Shown in pieces: positions 9,625 through 19,413 of a stretch of 64,000 bases of DNA. The stretch's first letter is position 1. Every line of letters starts with the position of its first letter. This DNA comes from CAWDMN01 sp963803155. GTDB taxonomy: Bacteria; Acidobacteriota; Terriglobia; Versatilivoradales; Versatilivoraceae. The position numbers and the translations under genes are program-made. The stretch covers positions 62,001 to 126,000 of the forward strand of contig CAWDMN010000046.1 of the NCBI GenBank assembly GCA_963803155.1, written 5' to 3'. The notes under the pieces are model-generated. The model did not search any database. It was not told the DNA's origin and was given only the letters and a program-made list of their open reading frames with translations.

Positions 9625-10487
9625 GCCGTCACCACCTGATGAAATTTTGGATTGCTGCCGTGTTCAAATTCTGGAAGAGTACAAGCCCAAAGGCTCAATT
9701 GCTTTTTCCGCTAAGCGGTGCGTACCGGGCGGCAGTCTTGGAAAACGCACAAAGGGGGACTTCATCACGCTTGCGCGTCTCACTTCTGCGATGCCTCAGC
9801 CGCAAAAATTACGATTTACCGGAAAACCGTAGCCGCTCATGTCCCCTCAAGGCGTAGCCATGCTGCGGACATTTTATGAAGCGTGGAGCCTTGTCACACA
9901 GCCAAATCGCTCGAAAACGCTCACCGTGGCTACCAGTCATACAAAGATCTGAGCAGTGGCGAAAAACAAATCATTTCGTAACCAAAGCCAGTACTGCAGA
10001 GAAATCTGGCCATCCCCGCGGACCATCGCATCCAACGTCGACACCTCCCGGTCTGCCAGCCGTCCGGTTCTGCAACTGAAAACTGTACTACAACTTCACC
10101 GGTCGATACATGGCATTTCGATGTTCAGAGTGCAATTAGAAGTGGCACACAAAAAGGATCCAGCGCGGAGTCCTCTCAGGTGATAGCGGCGGCTGACAAC
10201 GCAAAAACCAGCTTGGTGGTGGATCGTGAGAGCCCTCACGCGACTCCCCGCCTCGCATTACACGCCGGGCTGGCAAAGCGAACGCGTATCGGATGAGCTC
10301 GTCTCGCACGTTCGTTCCCACTTTTTCCCCGGCGTTTCTCCCCAGATTTCCAATAGTTAATTTTATTACGGAGATTTAATTCCACACGCTGCCAAAATGA
10401 TATTCGTGGCTACCTTGACGGATCATTGAACCGGCTTCGTGCCATAAAACGGCGGAGAAATAGCCTGGGCTGTTATTATAAAAATTC
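9625..10487. other. Long intergenic region, no gene recognised
   Basis: About 860 bases without a supportable gene. Near 10262-10325 is a hairpin-like segment (cgggctggcaaagcgaacg...cgcacgttcgttcccac) that resembles 1266-1325, so it is probably another degraded dispersed repeat. The remainder shows no clear feature. Confidence 0.45.
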
Positions 10488-10738
10488 GTAACCGTTCAGG
10501 GGGGACTGAACCCGAAGGGTTCACAGCCAGTGGTTGAGCGTACGACGGTGGTCATACGCTCAACCACCGGTCAGAAGAGAGCACCAATCCGACCCTGAAG
10601 GGGTTGCACCCCCTTTGCAAGCTGCGACCCCTACCGGGGTCGTTTCTATTATTGCCTATATCCGGGGGTGGCGGCCTAACGGCCTTACCCCTAATGGCCG
10701 TGAACCCTTCGGGTTCAGTTCCACCTCTGAACAGATAC
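10488..10738 (+). mobile_element. MITE family B, copy 1 (IS66-type ends)
   Basis: A 251-bp non-coding element. The left end is gtaaccgttcagg; the right end is a degraded complement (ctctgaacagatac). Inner inverted repeats include cccgaagggttcac / gtgaacccttcggg and a hairpin of tggttgagcg with cgctcaacca. It is flanked by aaaaattc (10480-10487) and aaaaattt (10739-10746), a probable 8-bp target duplication with one change. Same orientation as copy 3. It ends 92 bp before the NIF3-like gene. Confidence 0.8.
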
Positions 10739-10830
10739 AAAAATTTAAAGTGCGAAAAAAAGTGGACAAAACTCAGCTATCGACCGAGGATTTGCTAGAA
10801 TGGAGAACAATTTTATCAGGGAGCGTACTC

Positions 10831-11742
10831 ATGAAACATTCCGTCAGCCGTCGAAAATTCCTCAAGGACTCCACTCTTCTTTTGAGTGCGACCGCAACCG
10901 CGGGTTCTCAAGCGGCCAGCGCCGCCCCCCAAAATTCCGCAATTGTGGATTCACCGCTTACCATTCAACAAATTATCGATCAGATCATTAAAAAGTGCGT
11001 GGACACTCCTTTTAAGAACACCGTGGATACGGTGAAATCAGGCGATCCAGCGCAAAAGGTCACGGGAATCGTCACCACTTTTCTTGCCACGGACAAAGTG
11101 ATTAAAAAGACCGGCGAACTCGGGGCTAATTTTATCATCACCCATGAACCCACCTTTTATAATCATCTGGACGATGTCAAATGGCTCAGCAACGATCCCG
11201 TCTATCAATTCAAACGGCAACTGCTGGAGACCAACAAGATTGTGGTGTGGCGCTTCCACGACTATTGGCACTCGCACAAACCGGACGGAGTCATGACCGG
11301 CGTGTTGAGAGAATTGGAGTGGGAAAATATTGCGGAAAAAAAACGGCGGGAGATTTGCGCCATCCCGGAACAATCTCTTTCAGACCTGATTGCTTTTTTC
11401 AAAAAGAAGCTGGGAATCAGTAAAATACAAATGACGGGGGATCCCGCCATGATCTGTCGCAAAGTCGCCTTTTCCGTGGGAGCCGCCGGAGGCGGTCCGC
11501 AAATTCTCGAGCTGGCTCAAAGCGGAGCCGATGTGCTGGTGGTGGGTGAAATCAACGAGTGGGAAACCTGCGAATACGCCCGCGACGCGGTTTTCAGCGG
11601 CCAAAAGAAAGCTTTGATTATCCTGGGACACGCCAACAGCGAGGAACCTGGAATGAAGTATCTTGCCGAATGGTTAAAGCCACTCGTCCCTGGGGTGAAG
11701 ATCACGCACGTTCCCTGCGGCGAACCCGTAATATTTGTCTAA
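10831..11742 (+). CDS. NIF3/DUF34-like dinuclear metal protein with Tat-type leader
   Basis: A 303-residue protein of the NIF3/DUF34 family, which folds around a dinuclear metal centre and often forms hexamers; its general function is unsettled. The motif NFIITHEPTFY near residue 97 supplies a metal-binding histidine, with further ligands in FHDYWH and the C-terminal ILGHANSEEPG. The leader SRRKFLKDSTLLLSATATAG is of Tat type, which is unusual for a family normally cytoplasmic. The frame is open far upstream, but that part is MITE B sequence; GGGAG 7 bases before this ATG and the leader fix the start. Convergent with the next gene. Confidence 0.88.
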   Translation: MKHSVSRRKFLKDSTLLLSATATAGSQAASAAPQNSAIVDSPLTIQQIIDQIIKKCVDTPFKNTVDTVKSGDPAQKVTGIVTTFLATDKVIKKTGELGANFIITHEPTFYNHLDDVKWLSNDPVYQFKRQLLETNKIVVWRFHDYWHSHKPDGVMTGVLRELEWENIAEKKRREICAIPEQSLSDLIAFFKKKLGISKIQMTGDPAMICRKVAFSVGAAGGGPQILELAQSGADVLVVGEINEWETCEYARDAVFSGQKKALIILGHANSEEPGMKYLAEWLKPLVPGVKITHVPCGEPVIFV

Positions 11743-11825
11743 TAATGAAAAATGAATCATCTTCGTGATTTTCGCGTGCTTCGAGATGAGAGAAAGCGAG
11801 AGCTAGAGCGCCAATAGTCCGCTGT

Positions 11826-12764
11826 TCACGATTTTGTCAATTCATCTGCCTCGTTTTGCACTACGATTGATTCCGCAATTCTTTGCCGGTCTTCTTCCCT
11901 AAAATTCCCCGGAACAAGAGAGAGGCAGGAAGCGGAACCTACCGCCAAGGCTTCCCTGAATGCCTCGGTAACATTGAAGCCGCTTAAGATAAAGTGCGCA
12001 AAGGCGCCGGTGACTGTATCACCCGCGCCAATTTGGTTACGAACATTGTTGAGTGCGGGTAAGAGGAATATCTTCCCAACAACCCGTCCCGCCTGATTTT
12101 CAATCAACCTGGCGGGTCTCGGCCCATCGGTGACCAACAAAATCGGGCCGTTACTAAAAAAATCCCGTCCGATGGAACTCGAAGTCCGGAGGCTTTCAAA
12201 TTCCCGCCGGTTGATTTTCAGGAAGTGCGATGCTTTCAATAAATCCTTGGGCAATTCTTTGTAAGCATCCAGAATGGCGACTTGAGGATTCAACGCACGA
12301 TGGATATCCAAGTAAATTTCAGTCTTCATTCCCTCAGGCACAGTGCCGCAAATGAGCAAAGCATCAAAACACTGGCGGTACGGAGAAAGAACCGCCAGCA
12401 AACGTTCCTCGACTCTCTCTTCCGGCGCCACCTGGAATGGCTCGATGAGTTCGCTTGACTGGCCTTTATCAAGATCCACAACTGTGGTGCAGACGCGGGT
12501 TTCTTGAGAGACTTCCACTCCAAGGGAATGAATTTCTTCGGCGCGGCAAAATTCTTCAATCCGCCGGCCATTGGCGCCACCGAGGATCTGAAGCAAAGAC
12601 ACTTCATTCCCCAGCCGTCGCAAGGCCCGGGCCGCGTTCAAACCTTTTCCCGCGCCAAATTCCACCTTGGATCGCGCCCGGTTCACCTGCCCCAACGCCA
12701 GAGTGTCAAACTCCAAAGCTTTTTGCCAGGCGGGATTCAAACCCGCCACCAGAATACGTGCCAT
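11826..12764 (-). CDS. 1-phosphofructokinase-type PfkB hexose kinase
   Basis: A 312-residue kinase of the FruK/LacC/PfkB subgroup. The N-terminus (ILVAGLNPAWQK) and the FGAGKGLNAARALRRLG motif near residue 40 match 1-phosphofructokinase and tagatose-6-phosphate kinase; the C-terminal NQIGAGDTVTGAFAHF near 245 holds the catalytic aspartate. It probably phosphorylates a sugar phosphate. No PTS genes are nearby, so the FruK assignment of substrate is unsupported. AAGGAG lies 11 bases before the ATG. Stands alone, with repeat C copy 4 upstream. Confidence 0.88.
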   Translation of the reverse strand: MARILVAGLNPAWQKALEFDTLALGQVNRARSKVEFGAGKGLNAARALRRLGNEVSLLQILGGANGRRIEEFCRAEEIHSLGVEVSQETRVCTTVVDLDKGQSSELIEPFQVAPEERVEERLLAVLSPYRQCFDALLICGTVPEGMKTEIYLDIHRALNPQVAILDAYKELPKDLLKASHFLKINRREFESLRTSSSIGRDFFSNGPILLVTDGPRPARLIENQAGRVVGKIFLLPALNNVRNQIGAGDTVTGAFAHFILSGFNVTEAFREALAVGSASCLSLVPGNFREEDRQRIAESIVVQNEADELTKS

Positions 12765-12817
12765 GTGATTTCAGGCTCCTTAGAAAATAGCTTTGGGTAA
12801 CTGCCCAAATTAGCCGA

Positions 12818-13041
12818 GCTGCCAAGCCTCCCCCTCACCCGTCCGCCACGGCGGACACCCTCTCCCCACTAGCGCGGGGCGAGGGCTGTGAATTACCGCA
12901 TGCCTTCTCCCCCGCCGGGGGGAGAAGGCTGAATGCATTGCATTCAGTGATCCGCCTTTAGCGGAGAGGACCGGATGAGGGGGGCGTTGAATATTTTCAT
13001 CCTCATGCCGTGCCAGCCACGCTGGCGTGTGCAGCTCCTTA
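12818..13041 (-). repeat. Dispersed repeat family C, copy 4, with extra hairpins
   Basis: On the minus strand 13040-12990 reads gagctgcacacgccagcg...ggatgaaaata, matching copies 2 and 3. Beyond it are several hairpins (ttctcccccgccggggggagaa at 12905-12926; gaatgcattgcattc at 12932-12946). Unlike copies 2 and 3 it lies about 280 bases after the preceding gene (GH127). The rest of the 12765-13319 gap shows nothing further. Confidence 0.5.
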
Positions 13042-13319
13042 AAATCAATTATCGGCGCCAACACCCGGAGATGACTCCATGGATCATCATGAGCGAAGTG
13101 TCAATGAACTGGCAGCTACTCTAAGCGTTTTCCAACGAGGAGTGGGCTTCTTGCGGCGATCCCAAATCCAGGAGTAGCATCAGAATCCATCCCATCGTTG
13201 CCTTGAATAAGGAGTCCTTGGCGACACTGCATCATCAAACTCCCATACCCCGCGGGTTCCCGTTGGTCGCCTGCGTTCAGCGGGGCTTCCAGTTTCATGT
13301 CGTGAAAATTGTAAATGCT

Positions 13320-15662
13320 TCATCGTTCCGCTTCGGCCCGGATTATCCGAAGGCCGAAAACCGCGGCAATTTCATTCCCCTTGGTGGCCTGAAATCGCAC
13401 GGTCACGCTTTTTTTGCCTTGAGCCAATGCCGCTGGAATTGGGTACTCCACATCGAAAAACTCGGGCTTTCCTCTTCGCTCCACCACCTGCTCGGCTACT
13501 CGCTGGCCATCCACGAGAATCTCGAAAGTTCGTTCACGCCATTCGTCTCGAATATAAGTTGCCACCAGAGACATCGGCCGGGCGGGATCGACGGGCAAAT
13601 CAAAAGAGAACCATTTGGTCCCCCGGCGGCCGGGCCGCCCCATGATGCGATCCGGAGTCGTGTCCTCACCCTGCTGGTGAAAGTTCCGTTCCGGCTGCAT
13701 TTCCCCTGGTTGAACAAAAGCCACCGTTGCCAGAGCAAGCTTGCGCTCGCGCTCCCGAGCCAGGGCATATTCGGCGGATTTTTTCTCCCACTCCGTGGGG
13801 GTAAACAAATCCCAATACACGGCATATGTCCGACGATGCAGACGGTAGAAGGGAACAAAATCTACATCGCGATCCATGCCGACCCCGGTGGTGTGAAACT
13901 TCCCCGCCAGATTCGGAACCGGCTTTAGCCAATCGGATACTGGCTTTTCCGCCGCAACAATCACTGGGACAGCACCCGGCTTCCAGGCTGGAAAATCATT
14001 TTCCGGCCCAAGATCGCCGGCCAGCACCAGCGGTCCCCAAAGGATCGACGCACGCCTGGGATTGTCTGGCAGCGGTTCCAGCCGAAGGGTTTTGGGGAGG
14101 GAGATTTCCACTTGATCCCCACTCTTCCAAGTTCGGATCAAATCGACAAATGATCCGGGGAGTGACAAACTCTGGATTTCTTCATGATTAATCTTGATGG
14201 TGAAATCCTTCCCGGCCCAAGCGGGACGACGCAAGGCCAGCGTGAATTTCCGGGGAAATGGAAGCGTCAAACGCAACCGGGCGGTTTCTCCTTCCGGAAA
14301 GTCCGTTTCCATCGACAACTTCACGTTGGCAGATTTCCACTCGGCGGTGGAAGGAGCGAATAAGTTCACCCAAAGACGATCCCCTGATTCATAATAGATT
14401 CCATCCCCATGCAGGGCGTGGCTTTCCATGCCTGAGCCGACACAGCAGGTGAACTCTTTAAACATGTCCTGATACTCATGTTGCACTCCGCGTCCCACGG
14501 GAACCATATAACAAGTGCGGCCATCTTCCGGATCCATGGAAGCCAGGATATGATTAAACAGCGCTCTCTCTAGAAACTCGGCGTAGTGCGCATCGGGCCG
14601 GAGGGCAAAGAGTCTTCGGGTCATTTTCAGCATGTTGTAAACGTTGCAAGTCTCCGCCGTGCGTCCATCCACGAAATCAGTAAATTGGCCGGCATCGCTG
14701 AAATATTCATTCTTCCCATGGCCACCCGTCGAAAAACTGTGGTGTTGAACAACTTGATCCCAGAAGAAACCAGCGGCGAAACCATCTCCCGGATCCCCCG
14801 TCAGACCGAACCGCACCAGCGAACCCAAAAGTTTGGGAACCTGCGTGTTGCCGTGGAGTCCGCCGAGCCGGTCCTGATGACGCTTGAGAGGATCCAGCAC
14901 GGCATTGTGTTCGAAACGATAGGAAAGGGCCAGCCAGCGCCGGTCACCCGTGTCGGCATAAAGGTCAGCCAGAACTTCATTCATCCCCCCGAATTCGGTA
15001 TTCAACACCTTCTGAATTTGCGCATCGTCCAATTTTGAGAGAATCCCTTCAGCCCAGGCGGCAAATTTAATCTCCAAATCAAGAGCACTCCGATTCCCGG
15101 CGAGACGGTAGGCATCCCGCAATCCAGCATAGGTCTTGTGCAAAGTGTAAAACGGGGACCAAAGCCCATTCAGATCGAAACCTCCCGAACGAATATCGCC
15201 CCGCGCCACTTCGGCAAATCGTTCCTCTCCGCCTTCCAAGGCCCCCAAATAGCCGTCTTTGTGGGCATCCTGGACTTCCTTTAATTCTTTGACAAGATAA
15301 TCGGCCCGCTCTTTGAAACGAAGATCACCAGTGGCCGCCCACATGTAACTGACCGCCGAAAGGCAATGTCCGAGGATGTGTCCCGTCAGGTTCTTTCCCG
15401 GTCCATCCCAACCGCCATAACCCTCAGCTTTCGGTTTCAGGCCTGCCCGAAGACGGAAATAGGAAAGCATGCGGTCGGGGTCAAGTTGGAGCAGGTACTG
15501 CCGATCCAAATCCTGGGCGTGTTTGAGCGGCCCGCCGGTGAGTCGAACGGCCGACAAGGGCAGGGGCCGCGCCGCGTCTGGAACCACCGGCAACATTTTC
15601 TGAGAAAAGCCCGGAATGCCAAAAAATAATGTCAGGAAAAATATGCCACTCAGAGTCTTCAT
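13320..15662 (-). CDS. GH127 (DUF1680) beta-L-arabinofuranosidase-like enzyme
   Basis: A 780-residue exported glycoside hydrolase of GH127. The zinc and nucleophile residues known from Bifidobacterium HypBA1 can be seen: E337 and C339 in AETCNVYNML, and the CC pair at 406-407 in EFTCCVGSGMESH. The (alpha/alpha)6 domain is followed by beta-sandwich domains, with a C-terminal domain (VDGQRVAEQVVERRG...) after residue 640. A signal peptide MKTLSGIFFLTLFFGIPGFS is present. The ATG used here has GGAGGGAG 5 bases upstream; an in-frame ATG 15 bases earlier lies in front of that site and is less likely. Probably releases L-arabinofuranose from plant material. Confidence 0.92.
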   Translation of the reverse strand: MKTLSGIFFLTLFFGIPGFSQKMLPVVPDAARPLPLSAVRLTGGPLKHAQDLDRQYLLQLDPDRMLSYFRLRAGLKPKAEGYGGWDGPGKNLTGHILGHCLSAVSYMWAATGDLRFKERADYLVKELKEVQDAHKDGYLGALEGGEERFAEVARGDIRSGGFDLNGLWSPFYTLHKTYAGLRDAYRLAGNRSALDLEIKFAAWAEGILSKLDDAQIQKVLNTEFGGMNEVLADLYADTGDRRWLALSYRFEHNAVLDPLKRHQDRLGGLHGNTQVPKLLGSLVRFGLTGDPGDGFAAGFFWDQVVQHHSFSTGGHGKNEYFSDAGQFTDFVDGRTAETCNVYNMLKMTRRLFALRPDAHYAEFLERALFNHILASMDPEDGRTCYMVPVGRGVQHEYQDMFKEFTCCVGSGMESHALHGDGIYYESGDRLWVNLFAPSTAEWKSANVKLSMETDFPEGETARLRLTLPFPRKFTLALRRPAWAGKDFTIKINHEEIQSLSLPGSFVDLIRTWKSGDQVEISLPKTLRLEPLPDNPRRASILWGPLVLAGDLGPENDFPAWKPGAVPVIVAAEKPVSDWLKPVPNLAGKFHTTGVGMDRDVDFVPFYRLHRRTYAVYWDLFTPTEWEKKSAEYALARERERKLALATVAFVQPGEMQPERNFHQQGEDTTPDRIMGRPGRRGTKWFSFDLPVDPARPMSLVATYIRDEWRERTFEILVDGQRVAEQVVERRGKPEFFDVEYPIPAALAQGKKSVTVRFQATKGNEIAAVFGLRIIRAEAER

Positions 15663-15880
15663 GCGGGCTCCCTCCATTACCCAAAATTTCGCATTGAAAT
15701 ATTATCTAAATTCCGGCTCGCGCTTCGACCTTGGTAAAAGAATCATTTTATGGTGAGCGGCGAAAAACATCTTCACCAATTTGAATATTCATGGTCCAAA
15801 AGTCAACAATCTTGGGAATTTCAAATTTCTGGATTATCCAGTACACTCTGTCGAGATGGCCCGCTTAAGCAAACAGAAAG

Positions 15881-16130
15881 GTAACCGTTCAGTGGGAGGG
15901 ACTGAACCCGAAGGGTTCACAACCATTAGCGGGGGGTAAGGCCATTAGGCCGCCACCCCCGGATATAGACAATAATAGAAACGACCCCGCAGCTTACAAA
16001 GGGGCTACGATCCTTTTCAGGGTCGGATGGGTTCGCTCTTTTGACCGGTAGTTGAGCGCGTGACTACTGTCGCACGCTCGACCACTGGCTAATCGCCATG
16101 AATCCTTCGGATTCCCCTTTGAACGCTTAC
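15881..16130 (-). mobile_element. MITE family B, copy 2 (IS66-type ends)
   Basis: A 250-bp element in opposite orientation to copies 1 and 3. Ends are gtaaccgttcag and ttgaacgcttac. The flanks acagaaag (15873-15880) and gcagaaag (16131-16138) form a probable 8-bp target duplication with one change. The right duplication overlaps the AGAAAGG that precedes the isochorismatase-like gene. The remaining gap 15663-15880 shows nothing else. Confidence 0.8.
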
Positions 16131-16143
16131 GCAGAAAGGCTTC

Positions 16144-17031
16144 ATGATGATCAAACCGCGATCAGGTATAATCCATTCAGTCCCGGTGTCTTTATTTTTT
16201 TTATTTTGGATGGTTTCGACGATGACCTCACAGAATACCCTGATCGTTCACACGCGCACCCATCCTGTGCGGGAGGCTCGGGGGGAAAAATCGGAATTCA
16301 TTCAATCCAAGGAAAGTTGGGACCCGGCTCGAACCGCCATCATTATCTGCGACATGTGGAATCGGCACTGGTGCCAGGGGGCCACCCGCCGAGTGGCAGA
16401 GATGGCGCCTGTCTTGAACGAGTTTGTCTCGCTAGCACGGGACCGCGGGGTTCTGATTGTGCATGCACCGAGCAGTTGTATGGCCTTTTATGAAAATCAT
16501 CCAGCGCGAAAGAATGTCAGGGATGCTCCGGCCGCCGAAGGTTTTCCCATTTCAATGGAGAAATGGTGCGAGAAGATAGCATCGGAAGACATGAATCAGT
16601 ACCCCATCGACCAATCCGATGGCGGCTGTGATGATCAGCCCGCCTGTCCTCAGGGACAGCCTTGGACCCGCCAAATCGAAAGTATTGTGATCCGCGACAA
16701 CGATATCATTAGCGACGAGGGCAGAGAAATTTGGAACATGATGGAACAGCGCCAGATCAAAAACGTCGTCTTGGTTGGGGTCCATCTGAATATGTGTGTT
16801 TTAGGACGGCCATTCGGTTTGAGGAACTTGAAACAGGCGGGCAAAAACGTGTTGTTGTGCCGCGATTTGACGGATACCATGTACAACTCCCGAAAACGAC
16901 CATTTGTCAGCCACTTTGAGGGGACCCGCCGGATGGTTGAATATGTGGAAAAATATGTCTGCCCCACCATGCTCTCATCCGACTTGACCGGAAAACAGGC
17001 CTTCCATTTTTCGGGAGACAATCTCCCTTAA
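16144..17031 (+). CDS. Isochorismatase-like cysteine hydrolase, exported
   Basis: A 295-residue member of the isochorismatase-like (nicotinamidase-related) hydrolases. The catalytic aspartate is D70 in IIICDMWN and the cysteine is C218 in VGVHLNMCVLG. The insert between residues 115 and 180 (CEKIASEDMNQYPIDQSDG...) is longer than in small nicotinamidases and recurs in secreted relatives. A hydrophobic N-terminus (VPVSLFFLFWMVSTM) suggests export. Two ATGs are adjacent at the start; AAAGG lies 4-5 bases before the first. Substrate unknown. It lies just after MITE B copy 2, which forms its leader. Confidence 0.87.
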   Translation: MMIKPRSGIIHSVPVSLFFLFWMVSTMTSQNTLIVHTRTHPVREARGEKSEFIQSKESWDPARTAIIICDMWNRHWCQGATRRVAEMAPVLNEFVSLARDRGVLIVHAPSSCMAFYENHPARKNVRDAPAAEGFPISMEKWCEKIASEDMNQYPIDQSDGGCDDQPACPQGQPWTRQIESIVIRDNDIISDEGREIWNMMEQRQIKNVVLVGVHLNMCVLGRPFGLRNLKQAGKNVLLCRDLTDTMYNSRKRPFVSHFEGTRRMVEYVEKYVCPTMLSSDLTGKQAFHFSGDNLP

Positions 17032-17128
17032 GCCCTTGAAGAGAAAATGCCGTTCCGCCACCTCGAACGAGGGGGTTCGGCAACTTGTTGTGTTTTCATA
17101 ACTCTGAACAGAAGGCGGAGGATTGACG

Positions 17129-19147
17129 ATGGCATATCAAAAAAGGAAACTGGCAAACACTGTTGCGCCCAAACAAACAACTTCTCAAATTCACCTGCTA
17201 TTTCTAGTTGCAAGCATTCTACTCCTCCTGTTCTCCGCCGGACTGTCGATCGGGCAAAACACACAGAATTCGGACCATCATCCAAGTCTTCCAAGCGAGA
17301 CTCCAAGCCGATTCGAACCCAGCACCGAGAGTTTTGATTATCAGTTACGCGATGTGATGATCCCGATGCGGGACGGAGTAAAGCTGCACACGGTCATTCT
17401 GGCCCCGAAAGGTGCCAAGGGAGCCCCCATCCTTCTCACTCGGACGCCCTACAATGCGACGGAGCTGACAAGCCACAGCCGCAGCTCGCACCTTGGGCCA
17501 ATTCTCTCCGGTTATGACAATGCCACCGAGGTGATCATCGGAAGCGGCTACATTCGCGTGGTCCAGGATGTGCGTGGCAAATACGGATCCGAGGGAGACT
17601 ACGTGATGACCCGTCCGTTGCGCGGGCCGTTGAATCCGACGCCAGTCGACCACTCCACCGACACTTATGACACCATCGAATGGCTGGTAAAGAACATTCC
17701 CGAAGGCAATGGCAAAGTGGGGATCCTGGGCATCTCTTATGACGGCTTTCTCTCTTTGATGGCCTTCGTCAATCCGCACCCGGCGCTCAAAGTGGTGGTG
17801 CCGATGAATCCCATGGTCGATGGTTGGATCGGTGATGACTGGTTCCACAACGGCGCCTTCCGCCAGCAAAACATGTCCTACATTTATGATCAGGAGGCAA
17901 CGCGCGGGTCAGAAATCAAATGGTGGACGAGCCACTTCGACGATTACGACATGTTCATGCAGGCAGGCTCAGCCGGCGAACTGGGGCGGCGGCGGGGGCT
18001 TGAACAGCTCGGCTTCTGGCCCAAGCTCCTAGAACATCCCTCCTACGATGCCTTTTGGCGTAATCAGGCCATGGACAAATTGCTGGCCGCTCAGCCGCTC
18101 AAAGTGCCGATCATGCTGGTTCACAGTCTCTGGGACCAGGAAGACATTTACGGCGCCCCCGCTGTTTACCGGGCGATCAAGCCAATGGATGCAGGCAATG
18201 ACAAGGTTTTTTTGGTCATGGGTCCCTGGCATCACGGCCAGGAGATTGGGGATGGCAACAAGCTGGGCGCCTTGAAATTTGGAAGCGACACTGCGTTGTA
18301 CTTCCGCCAAGAAATTCTGCGTCCCTTTCTGGACCAATTCCTTAAGGACGGCGCACCCAAAGCCGGCCTGTCGCCCGTCACGGCCTTCGAGACCGGAACT
18401 AACACGTGGCGTCACCTTCCCTCATGGCCATCCGGTTGCGAGAGCGGATGCATCGTCAAGCCCACCGCGCTCTATCTGGCCGCCGGTCTTAAGCTCAGCT
18501 TTTCCACGCCAAAACCTGTCGACCCGGAATTTGACGAGTACATTTCCGATCCCGCCAAACCGGTCCCCTTTCGCGCTCGCCCCATTCAACCCGTCGGCTA
18601 CACTCAAGAGATGACTTGGTCCCAATGGCTCGTGGACGATCAGCGCGAAGCTTCCGGCCGTCCGGATGTCGTGGCGTTCTCTTCCGAGGTTCTGACTGCG
18701 CCAGTGAAAATCAGTGGACAGCCGCTGGCCAATCTGGTGGCCTCTACCAGCGGCAGCGACTCTGATTGGGTGGTCAAATTAATCGACGTCTACCCTGATG
18801 AAGTGGCCGGCCAACCTCCACTGGGCGGTTATCAGCTGATGGTGTCGGCGGATATCTTCCGGGGCCGCTACCGCGAAAGCCTGGAGACCGCCAAAGCCAT
18901 TGCTCCAAACCAGCCGCTGCTTTATCGTTTCGCCCTGCCCACGGCAAATCATGTGTTTCTGCCCGGACATCGGATCATGGCGCAAATCCAGTCCAGCTGG
19001 TTCCCGCTCTACGACCGGAATCCGCAAACCTTTGTCCCAAGCATCTTCTGGGCTAAGCCCGGGGATTACCACAAAGCCCTCCAACGGATTTACCATGCGC
19101 CCGGCCAGGCCAGCTTCATTGAATTGCCTTTGGTCTCGACGCCATGA
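17129..19147 (+). CDS. CocE/NonD-family serine hydrolase, exported
   Basis: A 672-residue alpha/beta hydrolase of the X-Pro dipeptidyl-peptidase (S15)/CocE group, which includes cocaine esterase and acyl amino acid ester hydrolases. The nucleophile is S203 in GISYDGF; DVRGKYGSEGDY upstream is a family hallmark, a catalytic aspartate lies in HSLWDQED and the histidine in GPWHHGQ. The C-terminal jelly-roll domain starts near residue 430. The N-terminus has a membrane/signal segment (LLFLVASILLLLFSAGLS). GGAGG lies 7 bases before this ATG; a TTG two codons earlier is less likely. Natural substrate unknown. Confidence 0.92.
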   Translation: MAYQKRKLANTVAPKQTTSQIHLLFLVASILLLLFSAGLSIGQNTQNSDHHPSLPSETPSRFEPSTESFDYQLRDVMIPMRDGVKLHTVILAPKGAKGAPILLTRTPYNATELTSHSRSSHLGPILSGYDNATEVIIGSGYIRVVQDVRGKYGSEGDYVMTRPLRGPLNPTPVDHSTDTYDTIEWLVKNIPEGNGKVGILGISYDGFLSLMAFVNPHPALKVVVPMNPMVDGWIGDDWFHNGAFRQQNMSYIYDQEATRGSEIKWWTSHFDDYDMFMQAGSAGELGRRRGLEQLGFWPKLLEHPSYDAFWRNQAMDKLLAAQPLKVPIMLVHSLWDQEDIYGAPAVYRAIKPMDAGNDKVFLVMGPWHHGQEIGDGNKLGALKFGSDTALYFRQEILRPFLDQFLKDGAPKAGLSPVTAFETGTNTWRHLPSWPSGCESGCIVKPTALYLAAGLKLSFSTPKPVDPEFDEYISDPAKPVPFRARPIQPVGYTQEMTWSQWLVDDQREASGRPDVVAFSSEVLTAPVKISGQPLANLVASTSGSDSDWVVKLIDVYPDEVAGQPPLGGYQLMVSADIFRGRYRESLETAKAIAPNQPLLYRFALPTANHVFLPGHRIMAQIQSSWFPLYDRNPQTFVPSIFWAKPGDYHKALQRIYHAPGQASFIELPLVSTP

Positions 19148-19148
19148 C

Positions 19149-19177
19149 GAATCCCGCCCTTTTCCCCCGCGGGATTC
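19149..19177 (+). terminator. Hairpin after the CocE-type hydrolase gene
   Basis: gaatcccgc (19149-19157) pairs perfectly with gcgggattc (19169-19177) across an 11-base loop, starting two bases after the stop codon. No run of T follows, so intrinsic termination is uncertain. Confidence 0.35.
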
Positions 19178-19413
19178 CCAGAAGCCCCGTCCATTTTGAA
19201 CTCTGGCGTGATTCTTCCTTTTGATATAATCGCTCCGGTTCGACTGGATGATTCCGATTGTGGAGGGGAAAGCCCCCATAGAAGAAGATAATTTGAATAC
19301 TTCATGCTGGCAAGGAATATGGGTGAGAGAGGATTTTTTTACGCATATCCTGTCGGCAACCTGGTTCCGCAACGAATTCGAATTGGCACTCCATATGGCG
19401 GAGGTATGGTCTT

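Noticed and set aside
10534..10830. N-terminal extension of the NIF3-like gene by 99 codons
   Set aside because: The DNA is MITE B and repeat sequence, and the true start has both a ribosome site and a Tat leader.
16098..16493. Open frame in another phase over the isochorismatase-like start
   Set aside because: It is a shadow of the real gene and begins inside MITE B.
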